A stretch of DNA of 64,000 nucleotides from Sutterella faecalis (lineage in GTDB: Bacteria; Pseudomonadota; Gammaproteobacteria; Burkholderiales; Burkholderiaceae_F). The stretch covers positions 1,240,001 to 1,304,000 of the forward strand of contig NZ_CP040882.1 in the NCBI RefSeq assembly GCF_006337085.1, in the 5' to 3' direction. Of the stretch, positions 46,116 through 54,566 are shown in pieces. A program made the translations under genes and the position numbers. Below the pieces are notes generated by a model. It saw only the letters and a program-made list of their open reading frames with translations, made no database searches and was not told the DNA's origin. Each line of letters begins with the position of its first letter. Position 1 is the stretch's first letter.

Positions 46116-48413
46116 TCAGGCGGTTTGCTTATCCGAAGACGTGTTCTGCAAACAGGAGCCTTCTACAAGCGCTTCGGTAAAGGTCGTCTTCTTTTCGGCC
46201 TCTTCCTCGGCGGTCTTCGCCGTTTCGACTTCAAGCTCCGTCTGCAGGAGCTTCACCATCATGAAGCGGTTCAGAACTTCACGGGCAAAGAGGAGGAACC
46301 CCAGGTAGAGCTCGCTCTTTCTGAGCGAAATATGCTCGTCGCCGATCTGCACAAGGAAGCTCTGCTGGGCAAGATCGAGGTGCTCGAGCACGCGCGTGCA
46401 GGCCTGGGGGCTGAAATTGTCGCGCACCTGCTGCATTTCCTTGGCGAGAAGAATCGTGTTCTCGCGCATCTTTCCGCGGAAAGGCGAATGGCTGTTGGCG
46501 ACGTAATTTTCCGCAACCCCGAGCTGATCGCGCAGCGAGTGGCTCACTTCCTTCATGTTGGTGAAGGCGCGGTAGTAGAAATTGCGCGCATCGCGGTCGC
46601 GCTTTCTGCCGCCGCCCTGGAGCGCCATGCTGTAGTAGACGCCGCGGCGTTCAGAGATTTCATCCATGAGGGAGATCGACTCGGCCTTCAGCTTCGCAAG
46701 GCTCGCATCGTCTTCGCGCAGGAAGGCAACGAGGCCGTCGGAGAAGACCGTGAGCGTGCGGTCGAGATAGTGATTGACGTTCGTCGTGAGAAGCTCGCAG
46801 ATCGAACTCTGGTCGCCCTTGTCGACCTGACGCGCCGTCTCTTCCGTTTCTTCCGGCGCTTCCTTCGAGAAGAAGTTCGTGCGCGCAATCACGCAAAGGG
46901 CAAAGATCATGCCGATCAGAATGACGGGTTCGCCCCAGAAGGCCATCAGAGAAGCCACAAAGCCGCAGGCGGTGGCAGCGCTGAAGGCCGTGAGGAACCA
47001 GCCCGTAATCACGGTAAGAACGCCCGAAATGCGGTAGACGGCGCTCTCGCGGTCCCAGGCGCGGTCTGAAAGCGACGACCCCATCGCGACCATGAAGGTG
47101 ACGTAGGTGGTCGAGAGCGGCAGCTTCATGCTCGTCGCCGAAGCAATGAGCGCCGCCGCGAGCACGAGATTCACGCTCGCGCGCAGTTCGTCGAAAGGCA
47201 GCTCAATCTGACCGGGCTTCGGACGGGGCTTCACGAACCGGGTATCGAGCGCCGCAAAGACGGATTTCGGAATGATCTGATGGAAGACGTCGTTCATCCG
47301 CAGGGCGCTGCGCACCATGACGCGCGCCGGGAGCGAGGAGCCGAACTGCTCCTTGCCGCCGCGGGTGGCGGACGAGAGATTCACGGCCGTGCGGATCACG
47401 CGGTGCGCCTTTTTGGAGAACCAGAGCGTGAGGCACATGACGATGCCCGACCCCGCAAGAATGACGGTCGGCGTATGCGTGATGTTTCTTAAGCCCCCCA
47501 TCGTCATCACCTCAGGATCCGCACCCGGCTGAGAGGTAAAGAGATGGAAGCTGTCGAGCGCCGCCACCGGAACGCCCACGAAGTTGACGAGGTCGTTTCC
47601 GGCAAAGGCGAAGGCGAGCGCAAAGGTGCCCGAAAGAATGATGAAGGGGAAGATGTTGGCGCGAAGGAAGATGATCGCGCTCTGGAAGACGACAAACCAG
47701 AAGGCGAAGACCCCGATAAGGATTCCCTCCGTATTCTCATCCATCCAGAGAATCCACTCGGGCTGCATGAAGCTCGCGCCTCTCGCGCCCTTCATGACGA
47801 GGAAGTAGAGGATTGCCGTAAGCGACACCGCGCCGAAGATGCCGCCCGCCCAGCGGTACATCCGTTCATATTGGAAGGTGAAGATGAGGCGCAGGATGTA
47901 CTGAATAACGAGGCCCGCCACAAAGGCAATGATCACGGAAACAAGAATGCCCATGATCATGGCAAGGGCCTTGCCGGAGTTGACGTAGCTGCCGAGCTCG
48001 GAGAAAGGCGCTCCGCTCATCCAGATCTTGGTGCAGGCGACGGCAAGCGTGCCTCCGAGAAGCTCGAAGACGATGGAAACCGTGGTGGAGGTGGGCAGTC
48101 CCAGGGAATTGAAGGTATTGAGAAGGAGCACGTCAGTCACGATGACTGCGCAGAAGATCACCATCACTTCCTTGAAGGTGAGCATTTCCGGCACGAAGAC
48201 GCCGGTCTTCGCGATCTCCATCATTCCGGAGCTGAAGGTGGCGCCGAGCAGCACGCCGACACTCGCCACCGAAAGGATCACCCAGAAGGGAGCAGTGCGG
48301 GAACCGACAGCGGAATTCAGAAAATTAACGGCATCGTTTGAAACGCCTACGAAAAGGTCGCAGATGGCAAGAGCTGCGATCAGGGCCAGGACGGTGTAAA
48401 GAAATATGTCCAC
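46116..48413 (-). CDS. Pit-type phosphate transporter with PhoU-like C-terminal domain
   Basis: Inner-membrane phosphate permease of the Pit family, 765 residues. The two family repeats appear as GVSNDAVNFLNSAVGS (residues 23-38) and AFAGNDLVNFVGVPVAALDS; the N-terminal two thirds is strongly hydrophobic, while the last 230 residues are helical and charged (ETARQVDKGDQSSICELLTT, RGVYYSMALQGG, LRDQLGVAENYV), resembling PhoU/DUF47. That fusion is seen in a subset of Pit proteins. The start codon is GTG (48413) with AAGG upstream. A Pho-box-like site lies about 107-124 bases before it. Confidence 0.88.
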   Translation of the reverse strand: MDIFLYTVLALIAALAICDLFVGVSNDAVNFLNSAVGSRTAPFWVILSVASVGVLLGATFSSGMMEIAKTGVFVPEMLTFKEVMVIFCAVIVTDVLLLNTFNSLGLPTSTTVSIVFELLGGTLAVACTKIWMSGAPFSELGSYVNSGKALAMIMGILVSVIIAFVAGLVIQYILRLIFTFQYERMYRWAGGIFGAVSLTAILYFLVMKGARGASFMQPEWILWMDENTEGILIGVFAFWFVVFQSAIIFLRANIFPFIILSGTFALAFAFAGNDLVNFVGVPVAALDSFHLFTSQPGADPEVMTMGGLRNITHTPTVILAGSGIVMCLTLWFSKKAHRVIRTAVNLSSATRGGKEQFGSSLPARVMVRSALRMNDVFHQIIPKSVFAALDTRFVKPRPKPGQIELPFDELRASVNLVLAAALIASATSMKLPLSTTYVTFMVAMGSSLSDRAWDRESAVYRISGVLTVITGWFLTAFSAATACGFVASLMAFWGEPVILIGMIFALCVIARTNFFSKEAPEETEETARQVDKGDQSSICELLTTNVNHYLDRTLTVFSDGLVAFLREDDASLAKLKAESISLMDEISERRGVYYSMALQGGGRKRDRDARNFYYRAFTNMKEVSHSLRDQLGVAENYVANSHSPFRGKMRENTILLAKEMQQVRDNFSPQACTRVLEHLDLAQQSFLVQIGDEHISLRKSELYLGFLLFAREVLNRFMMVKLLQTELEVETAKTAEEEAEKKTTFTEALVEGSCLQNTSSDKQTA

Positions 48414-48519
48414 GATTTGCCTTTATGCCCGCTTCTGCATGCCCTGCCCGACACGGCCTTCCCTGCAGGAAGGCCTTGTTTCAGGAGTAGGCAGACGTGC
48501 TGACGAGCTCATTTCCGGA

Positions 48520-48537
48520 ATGTAATAAATATGTAAC
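48520..48537. promoter_or_regulatory. Pho-box-like direct repeat
   Basis: On the minus strand GTTACAT-ATTT-ATTACAT forms two 7-bp direct repeats with an A/T-rich 4-bp spacer, the geometry of a PhoB box (CTGTCAT repeats), with the downstream CAT conserved in both. It lies upstream of the Pit gene. Confidence 0.4.
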
Positions 48538-48587
48538 CCGACATTTTAGGGAAGCGCATCGGGCGGATCAATTAGGCCGAAATATTT

Positions 48588-48603
48588 ATACCGCGCGCGG
48601 TAT
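48588..48603. repeat. perfect 16-bp palindrome
   Basis: ATACCGCG-CGCGGTAT is a perfect 16-bp palindrome 16 bases downstream of the MFS stop codon on the minus strand. It has no loop, so it is less likely to be a hairpin terminator than an operator or a GC-rich stem end. Confidence 0.45.
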
Positions 48604-48618
48604 GCCTCCCTCATGCGT

Positions 48619-50079
48619 TCAAAGCCGGGTGCTCACGCCGCTCATGTTGGGTTCAACATGCGGGCGCTTGAGGTAGAGCCAGACCACCATCGGAAGCAGG
48701 ATGAAGCCCGCGAGGAAAACGACAAACTTGATGCTGAACCACATGGCGAACATGCCGCCAGCGATCGGGCCGATGACGCTTCCCACCTGCTGCGCGGCAT
48801 AGGAGAGCCCGAAGATGCGGCCGCGGTCTTCCGGGCCCGTCGAATGCGTGAGGACGGCGTTGATCGCAGGGAAAATGCCGGCAAACGCCAGCCCGCCCAC
48901 AAAGCGCCAGGCGCCGAAGGGAACAATCGTGTCGGGGATCGCCTGAACCATGCCGAAAACGGCAGAGCCCAAGAGCGCAATGTAGAGCACCGGCCGGTAG
49001 CCCCATTTCTGCCCGGCAATGCCCCAGAGGGGCGACGCGATGACTCCCGAGAGACCTACAACCGAGAAGAGGATGCCTGAAACCAGGACGAGCCGGTCCA
49101 TGCTTCCCTGAAGTTCTCCGACATAAAGCGGCAGAATCGGCTGCAGAAGAAGAATCGTCATCTGCACGACGCCCGCCGTAATCAGCATGCGCTGCACCAC
49201 GGGCACCTTGAGGAGATTCGTCTTCGGACGGGGCGCTCCGCTCTTGACGACCTTCTTTTTCTTCGGCTCGCGCACCTTGAAGATGATCATGAGCGAGATG
49301 ATGAAGAGCGCCGCGGACCCCAGAAAGAAGGTTGCCCGCATGCCGAAGCCTTCGGCAAGAAGACCGCCCAGAAGAGGCCCGAGGACGCCGCCCGCCGTCA
49401 TGCCGGACTGCATGGTGCCGAGCGAAAAGCCGAGCTTGTCCTTAGGCACCGAAGAAGAAATGATCGCGAGGCACGCTGGCCAGAGGCCGGCCGCAAATCC
49501 CTGGAAGGCGCGAACGGCAAGAAGCTGCCACTCGTTCTGCACGATGCCGCCGAGACCGTAGCTCACCGCAAGAAGAACAGCGGCGCGCACGGCCATAAGC
49601 TTCTTCGACTTCTTGTCCGCCATGGCGCCCCAGATGGGAGCCATGACGCCCGAGATCAGAAATGAGATCGAAAAGACAAGGCCCGACCAGAGATTCACGT
49701 CTTCCTGCGCTACCTTGAGTTCGTCAAGGAGATACATCGGCAGGAAGGGAATCAGCATCGTGTAGGAGAGAGACATCAGAACGGAGGCGGCCGTCAGAAT
49801 TGTGAGCGTCATCTTCCAGTTCTGAAGAATGTCCTTCTGCAGCTCCTCCTCAGCCGCACGATCCACCCCGTCCTCGGACGGTTCGCTCGAAAGCGCGGGC
49901 TTCTCGTCAGCCTTGGCTTCCTCTTTTTTCGCCGGCCTGGCGGAGAAATCAATTTCATGAGGCTCGTCATAGACGCCCTTTGCCTCATTCTCCGCGCGGC
50001 GGAGTTCTTCGGCCTCATTCGGAGTCGGCGCGCCTTTCTCGGGCTCGATCCCGGAAATCTTCTGATTCTCTTGCGTCAT
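48619..50079 (-). CDS. MFS transporter with long charged N-terminal extension
   Basis: Major-facilitator transporter, 486 residues with 12 predicted membrane segments beginning near residue 90. PIWGAMADKKSKKLMAVRAA is the loop 2-3 motif A, and the second-half equivalents GIAGQKWGYRP and EDRGRIFGLSYAA are present, as in MdtG-type multidrug exporters. About 85 residues before the first segment are acidic, alanine and proline-rich and predicted cytoplasmic and disordered (ARPAKKEEAKADEKPAL). The function is probably drug or metabolite efflux. It lies upstream of, and in the same direction as, the phosphate transporter. Confidence 0.85.
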   Translation of the reverse strand: MTQENQKISGIEPEKGAPTPNEAEELRRAENEAKGVYDEPHEIDFSARPAKKEEAKADEKPALSSEPSEDGVDRAAEEELQKDILQNWKMTLTILTAASVLMSLSYTMLIPFLPMYLLDELKVAQEDVNLWSGLVFSISFLISGVMAPIWGAMADKKSKKLMAVRAAVLLAVSYGLGGIVQNEWQLLAVRAFQGFAAGLWPACLAIISSSVPKDKLGFSLGTMQSGMTAGGVLGPLLGGLLAEGFGMRATFFLGSAALFIISLMIIFKVREPKKKKVVKSGAPRPKTNLLKVPVVQRMLITAGVVQMTILLLQPILPLYVGELQGSMDRLVLVSGILFSVVGLSGVIASPLWGIAGQKWGYRPVLYIALLGSAVFGMVQAIPDTIVPFGAWRFVGGLAFAGIFPAINAVLTHSTGPEDRGRIFGLSYAAQQVGSVIGPIAGGMFAMWFSIKFVVFLAGFILLPMVVWLYLKRPHVEPNMSGVSTRL

Positions 50080-50245
50080 GGGCGGCCTCTATGGATTTGT
50101 TGTCTTCGCCTGGGCTCCGAGAAGCTGCTGGGTCCGGAGGGCGATTCAAGCGGGCTGAAATTTGTAAAGCGGAATCCTGCGATTCTCTAAAATGAAATGC
50201 TACCCCTGATGCGGCTTTTGCAAAAGTCAGGAAAACGCCTTCTCT

Positions 50246-50782
50246 TTACCGCAGCGCCGGAAAAAGCTGGTCAACAAGGTTGCGCGTAATGAGATCAAGG
50301 TCGCCCCAGGCGCCTGCAAGGAGCGCGTTGGGAGATGCCTTGTGAGACGCCTGACGCCAGCCGGCAGCCGAAGTTCCCGGATCCCGGCGCCAGACGGAGC
50401 GCTGGGTTTCGCCGGTAAAGAGATCGCGGTAGTCGAGCGTGATGGATTGAGGCAGATCGCCCGGCGTAGACATTTCGGAGCCGGAAATGGCAACAAGAAA
50501 GCGGCATCGGCGGGGATTGGGCTCTTCGTAGCCCTTCAGAAACGTAACGATGTAGCCGCGGTCGCGCAGCGCCCGGTGAACGGAAATATCAAGCTCGGTT
50601 GAATGGAAGCTCCCTGCTGCAAGACATACTTTTTCGCCTTCCGCAGGAATACCCGAAATGAGCCCTTCCGGATCCTCCGCACGCGCATCAAGAACGGACT
50701 CCCGCTGAAATTCAGAGGCGCAGCCCGTGAGGAGCGCAAGAAGCGCTGAGGCGCAGATGGAAATGACGGCGATTCGCTTCAT
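50246..50782 (-). CDS. hypothetical lipoprotein
   Basis: A 178-residue lipoprotein with signal peptide MKRIAVISICASALLALLTG and acylated cysteine in LLTGC (residue 21). The mature part contains DLPQSITLDYRDLFTGETQRSVWRR-type sequence without recognised domain. A small number of lipoproteins with similar layout occur in Burkholderiales, but I cannot name a function. It is divergent from the membrane-protein gene at 50928. Confidence 0.7.
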   Translation of the reverse strand: MKRIAVISICASALLALLTGCASEFQRESVLDARAEDPEGLISGIPAEGEKVCLAAGSFHSTELDISVHRALRDRGYIVTFLKGYEEPNPRRCRFLVAISGSEMSTPGDLPQSITLDYRDLFTGETQRSVWRRDPGTSAAGWRQASHKASPNALLAGAWGDLDLITRNLVDQLFPALR

Positions 50783-50927
50783 ATGAATAAGTTGTCGATC
50801 TGTTGAATGCGAAATCTATTCTTCAAGATTAACTCAATTCAGACGCACCCGAAGAATCAGAGCTCCTCTGCCGCGAATATACTCAGTGCCTCGCTCCACC
50901 TCATTTACAACTCACTCCGCATAAAGC

Positions 50928-51494
50928 ATGTCTCAGCGTCCTCAGCTCTATAACCCCAAGCTCGTCTGCGCCGCTGCGCTTTTATTCACTCCCATTTTCG
51001 GCGCCGCGCTCCAGGCAAGGAACTGGATGGCTCTCGGCGAACCCGACAACGCCCGGGCAAGCCGCATGTGGATTCGCTCCTCGCTCTGGCTGATCGTCAT
51101 GTACCTTGTCGTACAGACCCTCTTTCGCAATGAACCGATCATGGACTGGCTCGGCCCCTACTTCCTCGTCGTGCTGTGGGGCGCATGGATGCTGACGAGC
51201 GGCTGGCAGCAGCTCGTCGTCGTTTCGCGAACCGTCGGCAAAAACTATGATTCGCTCCCGATCGGCCGCGCCATCATCCTGGGCGCCGCCGGATGGCTTG
51301 CCTACGGTCTTGTCTCCGCCACAATCACGCTCGGGCTTGTGCTCGCCGGGATTGAACCCTTGTCCGCGCTCACGGAGACGCCGAAGGAAGAACAAAACGG
51401 CGTCATCATCCGCGTTCCGAAGGAGGGCGATGCTCCGATTGTCGAGCCGCTCCCCAGGGAAAAGCAGGACGCCGGAGCGGCAGCCGAGCACTAA
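50928..51494 (+). CDS. hypothetical membrane protein
   Basis: A 188-residue protein with about four hydrophobic segments (for example LVCAAALLFTPIFGAAL, WLGPYFLVVLWGAWML and AIILGAAGWLAYGLVSATIT) and a charged, proline-rich cytoplasmic or periplasmic tail ending EPLPREKQDAGAAAEH. I do not recognise the family. The stop codon overlaps the next start (TAATG at 51492-51496), which suggests translational coupling and a shared function with the Sel1-repeat protein. Confidence 0.65.
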   Translation: MSQRPQLYNPKLVCAAALLFTPIFGAALQARNWMALGEPDNARASRMWIRSSLWLIVMYLVVQTLFRNEPIMDWLGPYFLVVLWGAWMLTSGWQQLVVVSRTVGKNYDSLPIGRAIILGAAGWLAYGLVSATITLGLVLAGIEPLSALTETPKEEQNGVIIRVPKEGDAPIVEPLPREKQDAGAAAEH

Positions 51495-52546
51495 TGCCCA
51501 AACGCCCGGATCCCTTATTTGAAATTCCCCGCCCCGCCGCCTTCACCGAGCCCGTGCTCGACCTTCTGGGCGGCGTGGCGCGCCCTCGCTCCCTAAGCGG
51601 AGAAGAGGCGATCGCCGCCCTCGCACGCATTGAGGAATCCGCCCGTCAGGGCGATCCGGAAGCTGAGGCGGAACTTGCGAGGCGGCTTCTTACCGACGCC
51701 CCGAATGCGCGCAGCAACCGTCGCGCCCTCATTCTGCTTCGCAAATCCGCTCAGCAGCATTCACCGGCCGGGCTTCATCTCCTCGCGCTTCTTCATCTCC
51801 GGGGGCAGGGAATGAAGAAAAACGCTGCCGAAGGCGTCCGGCTTCTGGAAGAAGCGGCTTATATGGGGAACGCCTCTGCGCAGACGGACCTTGCCAAAGC
51901 CTTTGCTTTGGGAATCGGCGTTCCTAAGGATGAGGGGAAAGCCCTCTACTGGCTGAGGCTCGCTGCCGCCCAGGGAGACAACCTGAGCGCCCTAAGGACC
52001 GGGCGCATGTATCGGGACGGCGACGGCACCCTGCAGAACGAAGGAGAAGCTCAGAAATGGCTCGAGCAGGCGGCGAGGTCCGGGATTCCTGAAGCTCAGT
52101 TTGAACTCGCCGAACTTCTCAGGCGCCGCGACATTTCCGCACGGGACATCCCAGGCGCCCGCCGCTGGATGCGGGAGGCTGCTTTTTCCGGAATTGTGGA
52201 GGCGCAGCTGCGAATCGGCATTGCGAGCTGGTCGGGTGCGGGCGGCGCCGTCGATCAGCGCGAAGCCGTCCGCTGGCTCTGCCGCGCGGCAGAAGGAGGC
52301 TCCATCAAGGCAGCATCCATGCTCGCGGGGTTCCTGATGACCGGCAACGGCCTCCCCATGTCGCTCCCGCGCGCCTGGACGCTCTTTTGCTGGGCGGCAG
52401 AGCGGGGAGATGGAGGCGCTCAGGCGACGGCCCGCATTATTGAGAAGCAGCTGACCGACGAGGAGCGTGCGGACGGAGAAAAACTCCTCCGGGAGGCTTC
52501 GCCCAGAGCAATGCTCGAATCTCTTATCCCGCGAAGCGATCGTTAA
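51494..52546 (+). CDS. Sel1-like repeat protein
   Basis: A 350-residue solenoid of Sel1-like (TPR-related) repeats, each about 36 residues: ADLAKAFALGIGVPKDEGKALYW, ALRTGRMYRDGDGTLQNEGEAQK and LRIGIASWSGAGGAVDQREAVRW are typical copies, about six to seven in all. There is no signal peptide, so it is probably cytoplasmic. Sel1 proteins act as scaffolds in many pathways; the target here is unknown. It is coupled to the membrane protein by a one-base overlap. Confidence 0.82.
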   Translation: MPKRPDPLFEIPRPAAFTEPVLDLLGGVARPRSLSGEEAIAALARIEESARQGDPEAEAELARRLLTDAPNARSNRRALILLRKSAQQHSPAGLHLLALLHLRGQGMKKNAAEGVRLLEEAAYMGNASAQTDLAKAFALGIGVPKDEGKALYWLRLAAAQGDNLSALRTGRMYRDGDGTLQNEGEAQKWLEQAARSGIPEAQFELAELLRRRDISARDIPGARRWMREAAFSGIVEAQLRIGIASWSGAGGAVDQREAVRWLCRAAEGGSIKAASMLAGFLMTGNGLPMSLPRAWTLFCWAAERGDGGAQATARIIEKQLTDEERADGEKLLREASPRAMLESLIPRSDR

Positions 52547-53141
52547 GGCAAATTTCCAAAGAGACAAAAAAAGAGTCATTGTCGAAGATCCGGCCTCCGG
52601 TCGTCCGAATGCGTTCGCATTCGACGTCCTTGAGGGCAGCCTCTTCGAAGCAATGACTCCAGAAATACCACCAAAGGAGGTTGTCTCAATCGCCTGAGAC
52701 AACTGCCGCGAAATTCGCGACAAGTGCATTTTCGCACGATCCAATCCCATCCAATTGAAAATTTTGCATTTCTTTCGTAAAAATTTTGTGATCTTTGCTA
52801 AGGCTCAAATGAGCGGGGCGCTCGAACCTATTTTCTGTAAACTTGAATACCTATTAAGGGCCAAATAAAAACCCTTGTACCTGTGAAGAGGCGTCGAGCG
52901 CTTCGAGTCCGACGCTGCCGGAAATCACTGTCGGATTCGGCTCTGATGACAATTTTTTTACGCGACCAGTCGGAAGATAGTGTTAGAGTCTCTCTACGGC
53001 CATGGGAACAGCGGCTGCAGGAAACGTCTCAGGGGGAGAGCTCTTCTGCGGTACGCCCGGACCGTCCCAGAAATCCGCCGGGAATATCCCGAGCGGACAG
53101 AATTTATATCCAGGAACTCTCTCTCCCAAGGATTATTCAAC
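52547..53141 (+). other. intergenic region between Sel1 gene and HU gene
   Basis: No convincing gene. It holds a cloverleaf-like structured stretch (52573-52659), a perfect 9-bp hairpin GTTGTCTCA/TGAGACAAC (52680-52703) preceded by AAAGGAGGT, a CGCGAA-A-TTCGCG palindrome, then an A/T-rich part. Promoters of the HU gene are expected in the last 300 bases, but no pair of hexamers stands out. Confidence 0.4.
52573..52659 (+). other. 87-base cloverleaf-like structure
   Basis: The ends GAGTCATTG-tcgaaga (52573-52588) and TCTTCGA-ag-CAATGACTC (52642-52659) pair over 16 bp with a two-base bulge. Inside are three hairpins: CCGG-CCT-CCGG (52590-52600), CGAATGC-GTTC-GCATTCG (52606-52623) and GTCC-TTGA-GGGC (52626-52637). 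It is not a tRNA (no T-loop GTTCRA or CCA). One frame is also open and protein-like (VIVEDPASGRPNAFAFDVLE), so a decayed gene piece is the alternative. Confidence 0.35.
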
Positions 53142-53423
53142 ATGAACCGTCTCGAACTCGTTGATCGCGTTGCTGCTCGTAATACCGCCTCCAAGGCAGA
53201 AGTTGACCGCATCATCGTGAGCGCGCTCGAGGAAATCATCTCGGCTGTCCGCGATGGCGAGACTGTGACGCTCATCGGCTTCGGCACCTTCAAGTGTGCT
53301 GACTGCGCTGCGCGTACGGGCCGCAACCCCTCCACGGGCGAACTGATCCACATTCCGGCCACCAAGAAGCCGAAGTTCATCCCGGGCACGTCCTTTAAGG
53401 AACTGCTCAACAGCGACAAGTAA
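53142..53423 (+). CDS. HU-family DNA-binding protein
   Basis: Small histone-like protein that bends and compacts DNA, 93 residues. MNRLELVDRVAARNTASKAEV starts the helical dimerisation core and the beta-arm signature GFGTFKCADCAARTGRNPSTG, followed by IHIPATKKPKF, is clear. The arm carries cysteines (FKCADCAAR) that are uncommon in HU. The start at 53142 matches the family; AAGGA lies 11 bases upstream. Its own terminator follows. Confidence 0.93.
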   Translation: MNRLELVDRVAARNTASKAEVDRIIVSALEEIISAVRDGETVTLIGFGTFKCADCAARTGRNPSTGELIHIPATKKPKFIPGTSFKELLNSDK

Positions 53424-53446
53424 GCCGCTTCAACCCAAAAACCATT

Positions 53447-53477
53447 AAAAAAAGCAGCCTTTCGGGGCTGCTTTTTT
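53447..53477 (+). terminator. terminator of the HU gene
   Basis: AAAAAGCAGCC pairs with GGCTGCTTTTTT around a TTTCGG loop. The A/T mirror also faces the convergent nrdG gene. Confidence 0.85.
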
Positions 53478-53499
53478 ATTTCTGAGATCGTGCGCCTCA

Positions 53500-54306
53500 T
53501 TAACGGTCGTTGCGGCGCTCAATGAAGCGGGAAAAAGAATTTCTTAGAAAAACTCTCGCCTCTTCTGACGGATAGTCCGAACCCACGGCCGGGAACGATG
53601 CAAAAAAAGTTCCCATGGGGCGTCGATAAATCTGGAGCGCAAACGTTTCCACGTTTTGAGCCTTCAGCCACCGGGCAAGTTCAATGAGCTTTTCTTCCGG
53701 CAAATAATCCGGGTGTGCGGTCGTGCGGCACTCGAACGGAACGCCAGAAGCCTGAATGAGCCGGAAGGACTCCAGAAAATGCGCGGCCGAATGCGCCCTC
53801 CCCGTCACCCGGTCATAGAGTTCCGCATCCGCGGGCGGCGCCTTGACGTCGAGCCCTACCCAATCGATCAGAGGGAGAATTTCCTCCAGGCGTTTCGGAA
53901 TCATGCCGCCGGTATGAAGGCCCACGGCAAAGCCCATCGCCTTCACCTTCCGCACGGCATCGGGAAGCGCTGGATCGACCGTGGGTTCGCCGCCCGAAAA
54001 TACAACGCCGTCGAGAAGTCCCTTGCGGCGCTTCAGGAGCGCCTCAAGCTTTTCCCAGGAATCGTGCTCTAAATCCGGAGAAAACTCCGGGGGCTGCATC
54101 CAGGGATTCTGGCAGTAAACGCAGCGCCAGGGGCATCCCTGAAGAAAAGCGACGGCGGAGAGCTTTCCTGGGAAATCAATTGTCGTAAAAGGCGTTATCC
54201 CGGCAACGCGCAAAGCGGATGCCGGGACCTTTTCTTCAGACTCCCGATTCCTCGCCTCCTCGAGACGAATCACCCGGGAGGTGCCTGAGGCGCCGGAGTC
54301 AATCAT
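53500..54306 (-). CDS. nrdG: anaerobic ribonucleotide reductase activase
   Basis: Radical-SAM activase that places the glycyl radical on the class III ribonucleotide reductase. The CxxxCxxC cluster motif is GCPWRCVYCQNP with cysteines at about 58, 62 and 65, preceded by TTIDFPGKLSAVAFLQG and followed by DGVVFSGGEPTV. From ATG 54306 it has 268 residues, with about 30 residues of extra charged N-terminus before LRVAGIT; a TTG at 54312 is an alternative start. It begins 12 bases after the small radical-domain gene and is surely read with it. Confidence 0.93.
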   Translation of the reverse strand: MIDSGASGTSRVIRLEEARNRESEEKVPASALRVAGITPFTTIDFPGKLSAVAFLQGCPWRCVYCQNPWMQPPEFSPDLEHDSWEKLEALLKRRKGLLDGVVFSGGEPTVDPALPDAVRKVKAMGFAVGLHTGGMIPKRLEEILPLIDWVGLDVKAPPADAELYDRVTGRAHSAAHFLESFRLIQASGVPFECRTTAHPDYLPEEKLIELARWLKAQNVETFALQIYRRPMGTFFASFPAVGSDYPSEEARVFLRNSFSRFIERRNDR

Positions 54307-54318
54307 CTTCAAGCGAAA

Positions 54319-54519
54319 TCAGCGATTGCAGCATGTGCGGTGAATCTCGCCGTGACCTTCAGCGCTTTTCTCCGTGAAGCAGACGCGTTCCTCAAATTCG
54401 CCCTTTTTGCCAATGTTGAAGCTCTGAACCGGACGGTGGTAGCCCATTACGCGGGTCCAGACCTCGCACTTCTGGCGCTCCGAATCCTTGAGCTCAATCT
54501 GTTCATTCTGTTCAGTCAT
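54319..54519 (-). CDS. separate glycyl-radical domain of class III ribonucleotide reductase
   Basis: A 66-residue protein that matches the C-terminal end of ordinary NrdD: QKCEVWTRVMGYHRPV, then FNIGKKGEFEERVCF. By alignment with the E. coli motif RVCGYL the radical-carrying residue should be G26 in RVMGY. The main nrdD gene lacks this motif. The start at 54519 has GGAG seven bases upstream; the longer frame to 54609 is not supported. The tail GHGEIHRTCCNR adds two cysteines not needed by the motif. The gene lies directly before nrdG, and a leader hairpin (54548-54566) precedes it. In the broader family, small separate versions of this piece are annotated as NrdD fragments in betaproteobacteria, but how it assembles is not something I know to be established. 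Confidence 0.82.
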   Translation of the reverse strand: MTEQNEQIELKDSERQKCEVWTRVMGYHRPVQSFNIGKKGEFEERVCFTEKSAEGHGEIHRTCCNR

Positions 54520-54547
54520 TTTTCTTCTCCAGTCGATCGGGATGAAA

Positions 54548-54566
54548 GCAGTCCGCCGCGGACTGC
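54548..54566 (-). other. hairpin in front of the glycyl-radical gene
   Basis: GCAGTCCG (54548-54555) pairs perfectly with CGGACTGC (54559-54566) around a three-base loop, ending 29 bases before the start codon. It may stabilise or regulate the small message. A TATGAT hexamer at 54627-54622 on the minus strand is a possible -10 for an independent transcript. Confidence 0.45.

Noticed and set aside
52573..52659. tRNA-like gene, for example tRNA-Sec
   Set aside because: The stretch folds as a cloverleaf but has no T-loop GTTCRA, no matching D-loop and no CCA.
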